From: CAWGXG01 sp963826505 | Lineage (GTDB): Bacteria > Chloroflexota > Anaerolineae > Aggregatilineales > Aggregatilineaceae | Assembly (NCBI GenBank): GCA_963826505.1 | Contig: CAWGXG010000005.1 | Span: forward strand, 62,001 to 126,000 | Direction of reading: 5' to 3' | Length of the DNA stretch: 64,000 bases | In this document: in pieces, positions 55,608 to 64,000 of the stretch | How positions within the stretch are numbered: the stretch's first letter is position 1 | How the letters are laid out: every line of letters starts with the position of its first letter | Program-made: the position numbers and the translations under genes | The notes under the pieces: model-generated | The model's input: the letters and a program-made list of their open reading frames with translations, nothing else | Databases searched by the model: none | Told to the model about the DNA's origin: nothing

Positions 55608-58071
55608 TTACTGGTAGCGCAGAATCTCGGATACGGTTTTGCGGGCGGCGGACAGCGATGGCAGCAGGCTGGCAATGGTCACCAGGGCCACCAACCCGAT
55701 CAGGCCCACGATAGGTGCGGTCAGCGGGTAGGCGATGGTGTACGTGCCGCCAAAGGGCAGCACAGCAATCAACCCCTGGCTGACGAGATAACTCAGCGGG
55801 GCGGCCACCAACCATGCGAACAGGCCCACCAGCAGCCCTTCGACCAGGAACTGCACGGCGATCGCACCCGAAGTCGCCCCGACAGAACGCATCACGCCAA
55901 TCTCCTTCTGACGCTCGAACACACTCATCGACAGAGTCGTCAGCAGCCCAACCGCGCCGACCAGCGCGATCAGCAGCGCGGCCAGGCTCAAGATCACGCC
56001 GAACGCGGCCACGATGGTCGTGATCAGGTTGGCGAGCGCGACCTGGTTGTTGTATCCGGCTGAAATGCCATTGGCGAGCATGACCTCGGTGATGGCGCTG
56101 ATTGCATCATCGACTTGGCGCGCGCTGGGATTTTGCTCCGCCAACGTGATGTCGATGGCGTTCGGATAGGGCTGGCCGTCCGCATTGACCAGCCCTCCAA
56201 ACGTGGAAAGCTGCGCCCAGTTCATCCACACCACATCCGTCGTGCTCTGCGCCACACCGATGATCTCGAATGAACGGGTGTTGCCGCTCACTGTCAGTCC
56301 GATGCTATCCCCGACGGCTTTGCCCGTGGCGTCGGCAATGCTGGCGCTCAGCACGACACCGGAGCGATTCGGATCGTTGGTCCACGCGTCACCGGAGATC
56401 AAATCCAGCTTCAGGATATTGGGGTTGGCCGTGTTTAAGCCTTCGGCGTACAGGCCCGGCGGCCCCACCTGGACCGGCGGCGGTGTGAAGCCCTCGACAT
56501 CGACCGCCAGGGATGTGGATGGGTCGATCGACCCGATCCCACTCACGTGGTTCTCGATCAGGGTTTGGATCGTGTCGAAGTTCTGCGCCTCGTTGGGCCG
56601 CATGACAATCTGGTAGCCAATGCTGTCGAAAGCATCATTCACGATCGTGGTCAGCCCTGAAAAGACTGCGAAGACGCCCATGAACGCCGCCGATGCCAGC
56701 GTCAGCGTGAGGCCGGTCAGCGCCAGCCGGAAACGTTTTTGATAGGTGTTGCGCACGGCCTGCCGCAGTGTGATCGGCAGGGGCAGATTGCCGATCAGCC
56801 GATCGAGGCGGCTGCTGCCAAAGTTGGCGTCGATACCAAAATCGGTCATCGCTTCGAGAATCCCCACGCGGATGCCGCGCAGTACAGGGATTACCGCCGC
56901 AGCAACAGGCACGCCCAGCCCTAACATGATCCCTAGCCCGAGGCCGATTGGCGACACCGCGAAATTTTGGATGATGGTTTGCGACTGACGCGCCAGCCCC
57001 TGCGCGAACACGTACCCGGCGGGCAGGCCGAGCGCGACGCCCGGCACCACACCCAGCACGCCATAAGCAAACGCGATCCCCGCGTAGATGAAGAAACTGT
57101 CGCTCCCATTGGCCCCCAGCGCTTTGAGCAGACCAATCTGGCGGCGCTGCTCGGCCACGATGGCGTTCACCACATTGACGATGAGAAAGCCTGACACGAC
57201 GAGCGCGACCAGGGCCAGCACTACCAGCAGATTGTTCGTGGAGCGCGTGCTCTCAATGGCGGAGTTCTTGGCCGGGTTTTCGACGTTCGTGAAGACCGGG
57301 ATGTATCCCGTGGACGCGATCGCACCCGTGAAGGCTGTTTGCTGAGCATCGGCTTCGGCGAAGGTCGCGAAGCGGGCCAGTATGGCGCTGTAGCCGCGCG
57401 CGCCCGATACGCGCTGGGCATCCTGGTAATCCGCGAAAATCAGTTTGTCTGGCGACACGAGACTGGCGTTGACGCCATTGCTGTTGTAGTCGTAAGGCTG
57501 GAAAATGATCCCGACAATCGTCCCCGTCACCGTCTGAACGGTCGCCTGCTGGGTGCCGCTCAGGGCGCGCAGCACGATCTGATCGCCCACCTTCAGACCG
57601 TAGGCGTCAGCGGTGCGGCGCTCGATCCCGACCTCGATCGTATCCTGGCCGCCCGTGTAAACGGGGTAGCGGCCTTCGATCAGGCGCGGCGGCTCAAGCT
57701 GGGATTGGTCGAGCGGCTCGGAATGGGCCGCCACGGTTCCCTCACGGAACACATCTTCGCCGGTCCTGTGCCAGTATACGGGATAGACAGCCCGTGCCTC
57801 GACAACGGTCACATCGGGCTGGGCACGCAGTGAGTTCGAGCACCGCCGTGTTATCCACCGTCGTGTCGCGCTTAAGCACCACAGCCGAGCGGATCATAGC
57901 TAGCCGGTCTTGTTGCAGGTCTTTTTCCAGTTGGCGAACCAGGATTTCGCCAGCAGAGGACAGGGAGATCACGCCAAAAACGCCGATGAACACGCTCGTA
58001 GCGGCCAACAGCGTGCGCATTTTGCGCGCCCACAGATCACCTATGATTTTCCGCGTTCGTATTCTGAACAT
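55608..58071 (-). pseudogene. FtsX-like (MacB-type) ABC permease, frameshifted near its N-terminus
   Basis: The frame from 58071 begins MFRIRTRKIIGDLWARKMRT with a first membrane helix and runs to VLEL. The remaining ~730 residues are in another frame from about 57830 (LRAQPDVTVVEARAVYPVYW) to 55608. Deleting one base near 57831 joins them into one protein of about 820 residues. It has the double layout periplasmic MacB domain, FtsX core (VLALVALVVSGFLIVNVVNA, QIGLLKALGANGSDS), then a second periplasmic domain and a second FtsX core ending in RKTVSEILRYQ. With the following ATPase gene it forms a type VII-fold ABC system. As assembled, the second frame could start internally at 57812. Confidence 0.82.
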
Positions 58072-58184
58072 ACTTGCTCCTTCGTAGCACGGACCGTCGA
58101 AAAACGTATACCAGTTCGGATACGCACTGCCTTAATCGCCGCCTAGCGTGGGCGATCTTGTCCTCGAAACCATCGACCCAGCTG

Positions 58185-59747
58185 TCAGTCACTGCTCAGC
58201 GACTCCGAAGGCCGCTGGGAAAAGATGGACCGCCCGGTGTGCAGTGGCAGAAACCGCTGAATGTCATCGGCGACGCGCAGCGCACCGGCGGTCACGCCCG
58301 CCGTGGATTGGCCGGGGAAAATCGAATCACCGACCATGCGCAGATTCACCAGGCCGGTACGCGGCCCGCGCGTTTTGAACAGCGACATCTGCGGAAAACC
58401 TCCAACCATCCCCAGATGGCGGTGCGTCCAGGTCTGGTAGGTGACTGGCGTGCCGGACAGCGTATGCGTCACGCTGCGGCCAAAACCGGGGATCGCGCCC
58501 TCTATCGCCGCGAGAATCCGGTCGGTGTAGTCCGCTTTGCGCGCTTCATATGCATCATGATCCTGCGCCAGCAGATCCCACCACGGTTGAACCGCGGTAT
58601 GAGTCGTTACCGTCACGGCGCGCTGCCCGGTTGGCGCGCGGCTGGTATCCCAGCCCGGCGAGAGCGACACAAAAATACTGCGCCCCTCCCCCAACGGTCC
58701 CTGCGTAGTGGTAATGATCTGATGGTGATCGGGCAGATCTGGTGGCAACTGACCATCGTGCACAGCCAGGTACAGCACAAACGCCCCCCAGCCGAATGGC
58801 AAGCGCTGCACGTCGCGGCGCAGCCGCGCCGGACTCGCCTCCCCAAGCAGCTCGTCCAACGACCAGGGCGTCAGGTTAGCTACGGCGAAGTCACATGCGA
58901 AATACGCTGTTGAGCGGCGGCTCCTAAGGATGTGCATTCCCATCACGCGCCCATCACTCACATCGATCTTTGTCACTCGATGCTTATACAACACCTGCCC
59001 ACCCAACGCCTGGATCTGATCGGCTAACGTCTGCGCCAAACTGCCGATTCCGCCTCGCACGTGATAGACCCCCTGGCGGGGGAGATCGAGCGCCGTTGCG
59101 CTGTAGAGGGCGTTCGCAAAAGGTGAGGTGGTCTGCGCCGAAATCAGGAGCAGCGCATCGATCAGGCGTACGAACGCCGCGTCGCGGTCCAGGTGATGGC
59201 GCTGCAACCACTGGCGCGCCGTGCGGAAGGCAAACGGCAGCAGACGCACGTCATCCGGCAAATTGCTGATTCCCAACCGGGCCAGGCGCAGCAGCTCCGC
59301 GCCGCTGCCGGGCGGCCACGGGAGGCCGTGAGACGCCATCGACCATCCGAGATCCGCGATGCGCCGCTGTTCCGTCCAAAAACGCGCGGTGTGAGGAAAC
59401 TGGCGCAGCACATCAGCATTGTCACGCGTCAGCGTTACCTGACGATCTGGCAGATGAACCACCCAGGCCGGATCGACAGGTTGTACCGGCCATTTGATTC
59501 CCAATCGTTCGGCAATCAGCGCGTGTGGTCCGCCGGCTTGGTAACCCCCAGCCAGCGTCGCGCCCACGTCAAAACGAAGCCCCTGGTGATAAAACGTGCC
59601 TGCTGAGCCGCCGGGATATGTCCCGGCTTCCAGGACCGTAACGCGGTATCCGGCTTGCGCCAACAGCGCAGCAGTGGTCAGTCCGCCGATGCCCGCGCCG
59701 ATGACGACAACTCGAGGTGCGTGTATACGTGACTTTTCCATCGTCAT
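58185..59747 (-). CDS. phytoene desaturase/carotenoid isomerase-like FAD oxidoreductase
   Basis: This 520-residue protein is of the COG1233 type. The N-terminal dinucleotide fold is RVVVIGAGIGGLTTAALLAQAGYRVTVLEA with the GxGxxG intact, followed by the family GSAGTFYHQGLRFDVGATL. A VYHVRGGIGSLAQTLAD block and the C-terminal FAD motif LRMVGDSIFPGQSTAGVTAGAL complete it. Members act on carotenoids or related polyenes. The start overlaps the SRPBCC gene's stop by four bases. Nearby CarH-like and fasciclin genes suggest photoprotective function. Which carotenoid step it does is not determined. Confidence 0.85.
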   Translation of the reverse strand: MTMEKSRIHAPRVVVIGAGIGGLTTAALLAQAGYRVTVLEAGTYPGGSAGTFYHQGLRFDVGATLAGGYQAGGPHALIAERLGIKWPVQPVDPAWVVHLPDRQVTLTRDNADVLRQFPHTARFWTEQRRIADLGWSMASHGLPWPPGSGAELLRLARLGISNLPDDVRLLPFAFRTARQWLQRHHLDRDAAFVRLIDALLLISAQTTSPFANALYSATALDLPRQGVYHVRGGIGSLAQTLADQIQALGGQVLYKHRVTKIDVSDGRVMGMHILRSRRSTAYFACDFAVANLTPWSLDELLGEASPARLRRDVQRLPFGWGAFVLYLAVHDGQLPPDLPDHHQIITTTQGPLGEGRSIFVSLSPGWDTSRAPTGQRAVTVTTHTAVQPWWDLLAQDHDAYEARKADYTDRILAAIEGAIPGFGRSVTHTLSGTPVTYQTWTHRHLGMVGGFPQMSLFKTRGPRTGLVNLRMVGDSIFPGQSTAGVTAGALRVADDIQRFLPLHTGRSIFSQRPSESLSSD

Positions 59748-60196
59748 CCCAGGGCGCGTCGTGTGCGCCAGTGACGGTAGATGAACATCAAACGCAGCGG
59801 CAGTCCATCAAACATCACGCGAGTGAATAATCCAACCGGGCCGGACTTATGCGCAAATGTAATGCGGTCTACCAACCGTGTGCTGTTGCCCAACGGCTCG
59901 AATATGTGCTGGTGTTCCCACGACGCGAGCGGCCCGCGCACCATCCGGTCGGTAAACGAGGTCGGGAAAGGGCCGGGCAGGTGCTCCGCGGTCCACTGGA
60001 TCGGGAAAGGACCAATCCACAGGTTGAACGCCATGTCCCCGCTGGTGAGCGACGTACGATCATCGCGCAGGACCTGGATGGGAGTCAGTGGCAGCGTCAG
60101 CCGGGACAGCGCGCGTGGGTCCTCATGGAAAGCCCAAATCTTCTCCACCGGAGCAGGAATTAGAGAGCGATGTTCGAAAATTCTGGTTTTGCCCAT
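59744..60196 (-). CDS. SRPBCC-family (START-like) ligand-binding protein
   Basis: This has 150 residues. The family's opening strand IFEHRSLIPAPVEKIWAFHEDP, the SGDMAFNLWIGPFPIQWTAEH middle, and a C-terminal helix with FDGLPLRLMFIYR support a helix-grip fold that holds hydrophobic ligands. Such proteins often sit in carotenoid clusters as cyclase-like or carrier partners. It is translationally coupled (four-base overlap) to the desaturase-like gene. Confidence 0.85.
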   Translation of the reverse strand: MGKTRIFEHRSLIPAPVEKIWAFHEDPRALSRLTLPLTPIQVLRDDRTSLTSGDMAFNLWIGPFPIQWTAEHLPGPFPTSFTDRMVRGPLASWEHQHIFEPLGNSTRLVDRITFAHKSGPVGLFTRVMFDGLPLRLMFIYRHWRTRRALG

Positions 60197-60221
60197 AGCA
60201 GAAATTCACCTGGATATCCTT

Positions 60222-61550
60222 CTAGACACAATCATCAAGCTCATGATCGCCCGTCTCAGCGCGCAGTTCGACCAACACCTTATCAATGCGTAGCCCATCC
60301 ATATCGACGATTTCGAAGCGGAAACGATCCCAACAAAACGCTTCGCCTGTCAGCGGGATATGGCCCAACACAACCAAGGCAAGTCCGGCCAGCGTGTGAT
60401 AACTCCGCCGATCGCTCTCTGGCAGAGTGTCTACATTGAGCAAAGTCCTCACTTCATCAACTGCCATCATCCCATCCAGTAACCAGGATCCATCCGCGCG
60501 CATCACCACATCCGGATCTTCGTGCTCACCCGGCGAAGGAATATCACCGACAATGGCTTCTAGCACATCATGGTCCGTGATGATGCCCTCCACCCCACCA
60601 AATTCCCCAATGACAATGATCATGTGTTCTTCACTCTGGCGCAGCTTGCTCACGGCGACCGAAACCGGCGAATTCTGCGGCACGAAGACCGGCGTGCGTA
60701 TGTGGTCGGTCAGGGTGAACTCCTGACCGGTCAGATACGCAGTCAGCAGTTCGTGCGCATGGGCCACACCCAGAACTTTGTCCAAAGTGCCATCACAGAC
60801 GAGCAAGCGCGAATGGGTACTTGTCGCCAATTTATGCCGAATGTCCTCTTGCGAATCGCTTGTGTCCAGCCATAGGATTTCGGTATGAGGCGTCATCAGC
60901 AAACTGACGGGCCGATCATCCAGCAAGAACACACTCTCGACCATCGTTTGCTCGGCGGCTTCAAATACACCGGCTTTGGTTCCCTCCCGCAACATGATCC
61001 GGATTTCTTCTTCCGTCACCGGTGGGGACTCATTTTCCCGGACACCCAATAACCGGACAACCGTGTGCGTAGACAGACTCAGCAAACGTACTATAGGAAA
61101 ATTGATCTTAGCCAACCATTGCATGGACGGAGCCACCAAACTGGCGATTCCTTCCGGGTTGCGAAGCGCGATGTGTTTGGGCACCAATTCGCCAAACACC
61201 AGTGAAAGGTAGGTAATCAACGCAACAATAATGCCCAATCCCAGGACATCTCGATAAGGCGTTAACAGCGGAACCTGTTCAAACTGTTTGCTCAGCACGC
61301 TGGCCAATGTCGCACCGCCCAAGGCTCCTGCCAGCACACCTACCAGCGTGATCCCAATCTGGACGGTAGAGAGAAACTGATCGGGCGTTTCTGCGAGTTG
61401 CAGTGCCGTCTTTGCCCCACTATCTCCCTGGTTTGCGCGTTCTTGCAAGCGGGGTTTGCGCGCGGACACGACCGCCAGTTCTGACAACGCAAACACGCCG
61501 TTGAAGAGAATTAGCGTCAGGATAACAAGCAGTTCAATAACCGCAGCCAT
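60222..61550 (-). CDS. CNNM/CorC (HlyC) family membrane protein
   Basis: This 442-residue protein has an N-terminal DUF21 transmembrane domain (about 1-190; ALSELAVVSARKPRLQ, then four helices), a pair of CBS domains (about 205-335; LMTPHTEILWLD, VFVPQNSPVSVAVSKLR), and the C-terminal CorC_HlyC domain (about 345-435, ending ELRAETGDHELDD). Members are Mg2+/Co2+ efflux or ion-homeostasis proteins, with CBS domains sensing nucleotides. It is 24 bases after the Mrp antiporter genes, and a role in cation balance would fit. Confidence 0.92.
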   Translation of the reverse strand: MAAVIELLVILTLILFNGVFALSELAVVSARKPRLQERANQGDSGAKTALQLAETPDQFLSTVQIGITLVGVLAGALGGATLASVLSKQFEQVPLLTPYRDVLGLGIIVALITYLSLVFGELVPKHIALRNPEGIASLVAPSMQWLAKINFPIVRLLSLSTHTVVRLLGVRENESPPVTEEEIRIMLREGTKAGVFEAAEQTMVESVFLLDDRPVSLLMTPHTEILWLDTSDSQEDIRHKLATSTHSRLLVCDGTLDKVLGVAHAHELLTAYLTGQEFTLTDHIRTPVFVPQNSPVSVAVSKLRQSEEHMIIVIGEFGGVEGIITDHDVLEAIVGDIPSPGEHEDPDVVMRADGSWLLDGMMAVDEVRTLLNVDTLPESDRRSYHTLAGLALVVLGHIPLTGEAFCWDRFRFEIVDMDGLRIDKVLVELRAETGDHELDDCV

Positions 61551-61574
61551 GTACGCTTCCTGTCACATTTGAAA

Positions 61575-61976
61575 TCATTGCAGATCGCCTTTCTTGGTGA
61601 GAGGACGTAGTCTTTGCGCAGGTTCACAGCTATCCAAAATATGGGTTTCCAGATCGTAGTTTCCAGCCAGCTCATCAACGACGGTAGCGTCAGCTAACTT
61701 AACGCCGACAAAATAGCCGGCACGTCCTAACATATGCGCCGCGATGGGTGCGGTGAGCATCAAGAAGACAATCGTTGCCAGAGCGCGGGTCGTTACGCCA
61801 ATCTCAGCAAAATGAACAGCTACCGCGATCAGCAGTGAACTTGTTCCAAGCGTCGCGGCTTTGGTACTGGCCGACATACGCAAAAACAGGTCCGGCATAC
61901 GCAATACGCCCAGACTTCCGGCCAACATAAATATTGCACCGGTTAGCATTAGGCTCCCTGTCAGCACATCTTGCAT
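61575..61976 (-). CDS. mrpG: Mrp Na+/H+ antiporter subunit G
   Basis: This has 133 residues with three membrane helices. The MnhG/MrpG pattern is visible: TGAIFMLAGSLGVLRMPDLFLRMSASTKAATLG, followed by a helical LIAVAVHFAEI and LMLTAPIAAHMLGRAGY. It lies two bases after mrpF on the minus strand. It is needed for assembly of the multi-subunit cation/proton antiporter, which maintains pH and Na+ balance in the membrane. Confidence 0.92.
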   Translation of the reverse strand: MQDVLTGSLMLTGAIFMLAGSLGVLRMPDLFLRMSASTKAATLGTSSLLIAVAVHFAEIGVTTRALATIVFLMLTAPIAAHMLGRAGYFVGVKLADATVVDELAGNYDLETHILDSCEPAQRLRPLTKKGDLQ

Positions 61977-61978
61977 CG

Positions 61979-62248
61979 TTACACCCTCCGCTCAATGTAG
62001 TACGCAAACGCCACCGTGCCCAGAAACGAGATCAGGGCCATCGCAATCGCTACATCCAGAAACGCGGCCTGACCGGTCGCAATCGCGTAAGAGGCGATAA
62101 TGCCAATGCCCAGGGTATTCATCAGGTCAATCGCCACGACGCGATCCGGCAGGCTTGGTCCGCGCACGAGCCGCACAAATACGATCACGACCGCCAATGT
62201 CAGAATGGGTAAAATAACATAGAGCGCGAAATCATCCAGCGGCATCAT
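61979..62248 (-). CDS. mrpF: Mrp Na+/H+ antiporter subunit F
   Basis: This has 89 residues with three helices and the family block FVRLVRGPSLPDRVVAIDLMNTLGIG, typical of MrpF/MnhF. The start overlaps the mrpE stop by four bases, and the stop lies two bases before mrpG. It is a small membrane subunit of the antiporter complex. Confidence 0.93.
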   Translation of the reverse strand: MMPLDDFALYVILPILTLAVVIVFVRLVRGPSLPDRVVAIDLMNTLGIGIIASYAIATGQAAFLDVAIAMALISFLGTVAFAYYIERRV

Positions 62249-62718
62249 CGCAGTACCTCCATCACCCGGCGCTCAAAACCATCCTTGATTGAACGTCGGA
62301 ACGCATCCAGATCATCAACGTGGATCGTATGCACGTACATGACGCAGCGGTCTTGCGACACGTCGAGGTACAACGAGCCGGGCGTAAGCGTGATCAGATT
62401 CGCCAGCAGTGTAATCTCGATATCCGAGCGCGCATCCAGTGGGATCGCGACCACTGCCGGGCGGATCGCAGGACGTGGAGAAAGCACGATCACCAGCATG
62501 CGCAAGCTAGCTATCGTGAGTTCCCACAGAAAGAACAGCGCAAACCCGATCACCTGTGGAACCTTGCGGAAGTAATTAGAGGGCAGCATTGCGCGCTGTG
62601 TCAGCCACAACAAGACGAAGCCCACCGCAAACCCAATAGCAAAGTTGGTCGGATCAAAGGTACCGGTCAGCGCGATCCAGGCCAACGCCAGCAGCGTATT
62701 GAGCAGAAATGTCGTCAT
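62245..62718 (-). CDS. mrpE: Mrp Na+/H+ antiporter subunit E
   Basis: ATG 62718 is chosen because it gives the family's usual ~160 residues (157) and overlaps the mrpD stop in an ATGA; the longer frame to 62925 merely reads into mrpD. Marks are an N-terminal helix pair (FLLNTLLALAWIALTG, FVLLWLTQRAMLP) and the MnhE block TLLANLITLTPGSLYLDVSQD followed by YVHTIHVDD. It is a membrane subunit required for assembly of the antiporter. Confidence 0.93.
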   Translation of the reverse strand: MTTFLLNTLLALAWIALTGTFDPTNFAIGFAVGFVLLWLTQRAMLPSNYFRKVPQVIGFALFFLWELTIASLRMLVIVLSPRPAIRPAVVAIPLDARSDIEITLLANLITLTPGSLYLDVSQDRCVMYVHTIHVDDLDAFRRSIKDGFERRVMEVLR

Positions 62719-64000
62719 GTGGTACCCCCTAGCACCGCCTGAATATACTCCGATGGGTTCAACAACTGAGCAGATGCTTCCTTTCCAAGCGCAAGCAGCG
62801 GCTCCGCGCCGATGCCCAGGATTACAGTCAGTGCGACCAACAATATAACAGGCATCAGGAGGGTGGACCGCTGCTGGGCTGCTAAGGGTCGGGGTAGCGC
62901 GTTCTGTGCAGGGCGTTCCTTCCAATACGCCTCGGCCCAGATTTTGGTCATCGAAAATAGGGTGAGCACACTCACTACCAGAGAAACGCCCACAATGGCG
63001 TACTCTTCGGTTTCCAACCCCGCGCGGACCAGGGTCAGCTTCGCCCAGAATCCGGAGAACGGGGGTAGACCAGCCAGCGCCAGGGCGGGCAGGAAAAACA
63101 GCGCTGCCAGGCCCGTGTTCGTACGATACAGTCCGCCCAACTGCTTGAGGTCATAACTGCCCGCGACCTGTCGCACGATACCGCTTACCAGAAATAGCGC
63201 CGATTTGGCGATAATGACATGTACCATGAAGAAGATCAGGCCCGTCAGTGCCAATTCGGTGTAAAGGCCCAGTCCCATCAGCAAATATCCGATCTGGCTG
63301 ATAATGTGGAACGACAGGAGACGCCGGACCTCCGTTTGTGCGACTGCACCGAGAACGCCCGTTACCATCGTCAACGCGGCGATAACCATTAACAGCGTGT
63401 GGGTATATGCTACGTCCTGCACGAAGATCAGCGTAAAGATCCGCACCAGCGCATACACGCCGACCTTGGTCAGCAGGCCGGAAAACAACGCGGTGATGGC
63501 AATCGGCGGGGTGTGATACGAAGCAGGCAGCCAGAAAAACAGCGGGAACAGCCCGGCTTTTATGCCAAATGCCACCAGAAACATCATCGCCAGCACGGTT
63601 GCTAAGCCTGGATCAACCGCCCCACTGCTGATTTGTCGCGCCAGATCCGCCATGTTAAGCGTGCCAGTGACGCTGTACAGGATGCCGACCGAGGTGAGAA
63701 AAAGCGCCGAAGACAGCAGATTAATCGTGACATATTTCAACGCGCCTTCGAGCTGATCTCGCTGGCCGCCGAGTGCCATTAGCACAAAGGAAGCGATCAG
63801 CATCACTTCAAACCACACGTACAGGTTGAACATATCGCCGGTCAAAAACGCGCCGCTAACGCCCATCAACAGCGTATGGAGTAAGGGATAATAACCAAAG
63901 GCTTCGCGACGTTCGTCAATACTTCCCAGCGAATACACCGCCACGACTAACCCCATCAGCCCAGCCATGACGACCATAATCGCACTGAACAGGTCGGCCA
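62715..64000 (-). CDS. mrpD: Mrp Na+/H+ antiporter subunit D (5' end outside the window)
   Basis: About 428 codons are visible; the frame is open at the right edge (ADLFSAIMVVMAGLMGLVVA), and the family is about 500 residues, so the first ~70 are missing. It is a NuoL/M/N-type proton-translocating protein (Proton_antipo_M): MFNLYVWFEVMLIASFVLMALGG, WLPASYHTPPIAITALFSGLLTKVGVYAL, and SFHIISQIGYLLMGLGLY, with Lys in a membrane helix (LTKVGVY). Gene order D-E-F-G on the minus strand is that of the canonical mrp operon, with A-C expected beyond the window. Confidence 0.93.
   Translation of the reverse strand, partial: ADLFSAIMVVMAGLMGLVVAVYSLGSIDERREAFGYYPLLHTLLMGVSGAFLTGDMFNLYVWFEVMLIASFVLMALGGQRDQLEGALKYVTINLLSSALFLTSVGILYSVTGTLNMADLARQISSGAVDPGLATVLAMMFLVAFGIKAGLFPLFFWLPASYHTPPIAITALFSGLLTKVGVYALVRIFTLIFVQDVAYTHTLLMVIAALTMVTGVLGAVAQTEVRRLLSFHIISQIGYLLMGLGLYTELALTGLIFFMVHVIIAKSALFLVSGIVRQVAGSYDLKQLGGLYRTNTGLAALFFLPALALAGLPPFSGFWAKLTLVRAGLETEEYAIVGVSLVVSVLTLFSMTKIWAEAYWKERPAQNALPRPLAAQQRSTLLMPVILLVALTVILGIGAEPLLALGKEASAQLLNPSEYIQAVLGGTT

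Noticed and set aside
62719..62925. N-terminal extension of mrpE to 226 residues
   Set aside because: The extra part reads antifamily sequence within mrpD; ATG 62718 matches the family length.
1..64000. tRNA, rRNA, CRISPR array, riboswitch
   Set aside because: No cloverleaf, rRNA block, regular spacer-repeat array or conserved riboswitch core was recognised by eye; a covariance-model search would be needed to exclude small RNAs.

Overview
The window looks like a chromosomal stretch of a heterotrophic, environmental bacterium. The best guess is the Chloroflexota (Anaerolineae-like). The reasons are the chained PAS/GAF histidine kinases with Rcp1-type single-domain response regulators, several sugar-uptake operons without their own ATPase, fasciclin proteins, and insertion-sequence remnants of a kind I associate with that phylum. 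There is no rRNA or conserved housekeeping gene to fix the taxonomy, so this is inference. No tRNA, rRNA or CRISPR array was seen.

Layout. 0-2.2 kb: insertion-sequence debris, one hypothetical gene and a decayed response regulator. 2.3-21.6 kb: a same-strand signalling island of five histidine kinases, three CheY/Rcp1-like receivers and a periplasmic binding lipoprotein that overlaps a dCache kinase. None of the receivers carries a DNA-binding output. The last kinase is split by one extra base at 20922. 21.7-23.2 kb: an IS110-type fragment and a 1286-bp IS with 25-bp terminal inverted repeats. Its right 218 bp recurs at 1183-1400, so related IS ends bracket the signalling island. 23.3-33.5 kb: the most interesting locus, two divergent operons for a glycated amino-acid (Amadori) compound. 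They encode a GntR/UTRA regulator, HyuB, HyuA, an FrlB-like deglycase, a DppBCA-type importer and an FrlD-like kinase. The deglycase operon has a near-consensus promoter and a direct repeat just downstream of it. 33.5-39.4 kb: two decayed, related IS copies flank a DapA-like lyase and a CUT1 sugar ABC importer, whose promoter region carries twin palindromes. 39.5-43.6 kb: a SnoaL-like protein, a cytochrome P450, and two oxygenase/oxidoreductase genes that face each other and have both lost their 5' ends. 44.0-50.7 kb: a threonine aldolase fragment, then a glycoside-hydrolase-like gene with a second CUT1 importer and a divergent AraC regulator. 50.9-54.6 kb: a methyltransferase, a secreted double-fasciclin protein, and a frameshifted CarH/LitR-like B12 photoreceptor regulator. 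54.8-60.2 kb: a LolD/MacB-type exporter and a carotenoid-desaturase-like oxidoreductase with an SRPBCC partner. 60.2-64 kb: a CorC/HlyC protein and Mrp antiporter genes mrpD (cut by the window end), E, F and G.

How it fits together: the window is mostly scavenging (three importers), sensing, and stress or light protection. Mobile-element scars separate most blocks. Several otherwise intact genes carry single-base frameshifts, which is either recent decay or residual assembly error.
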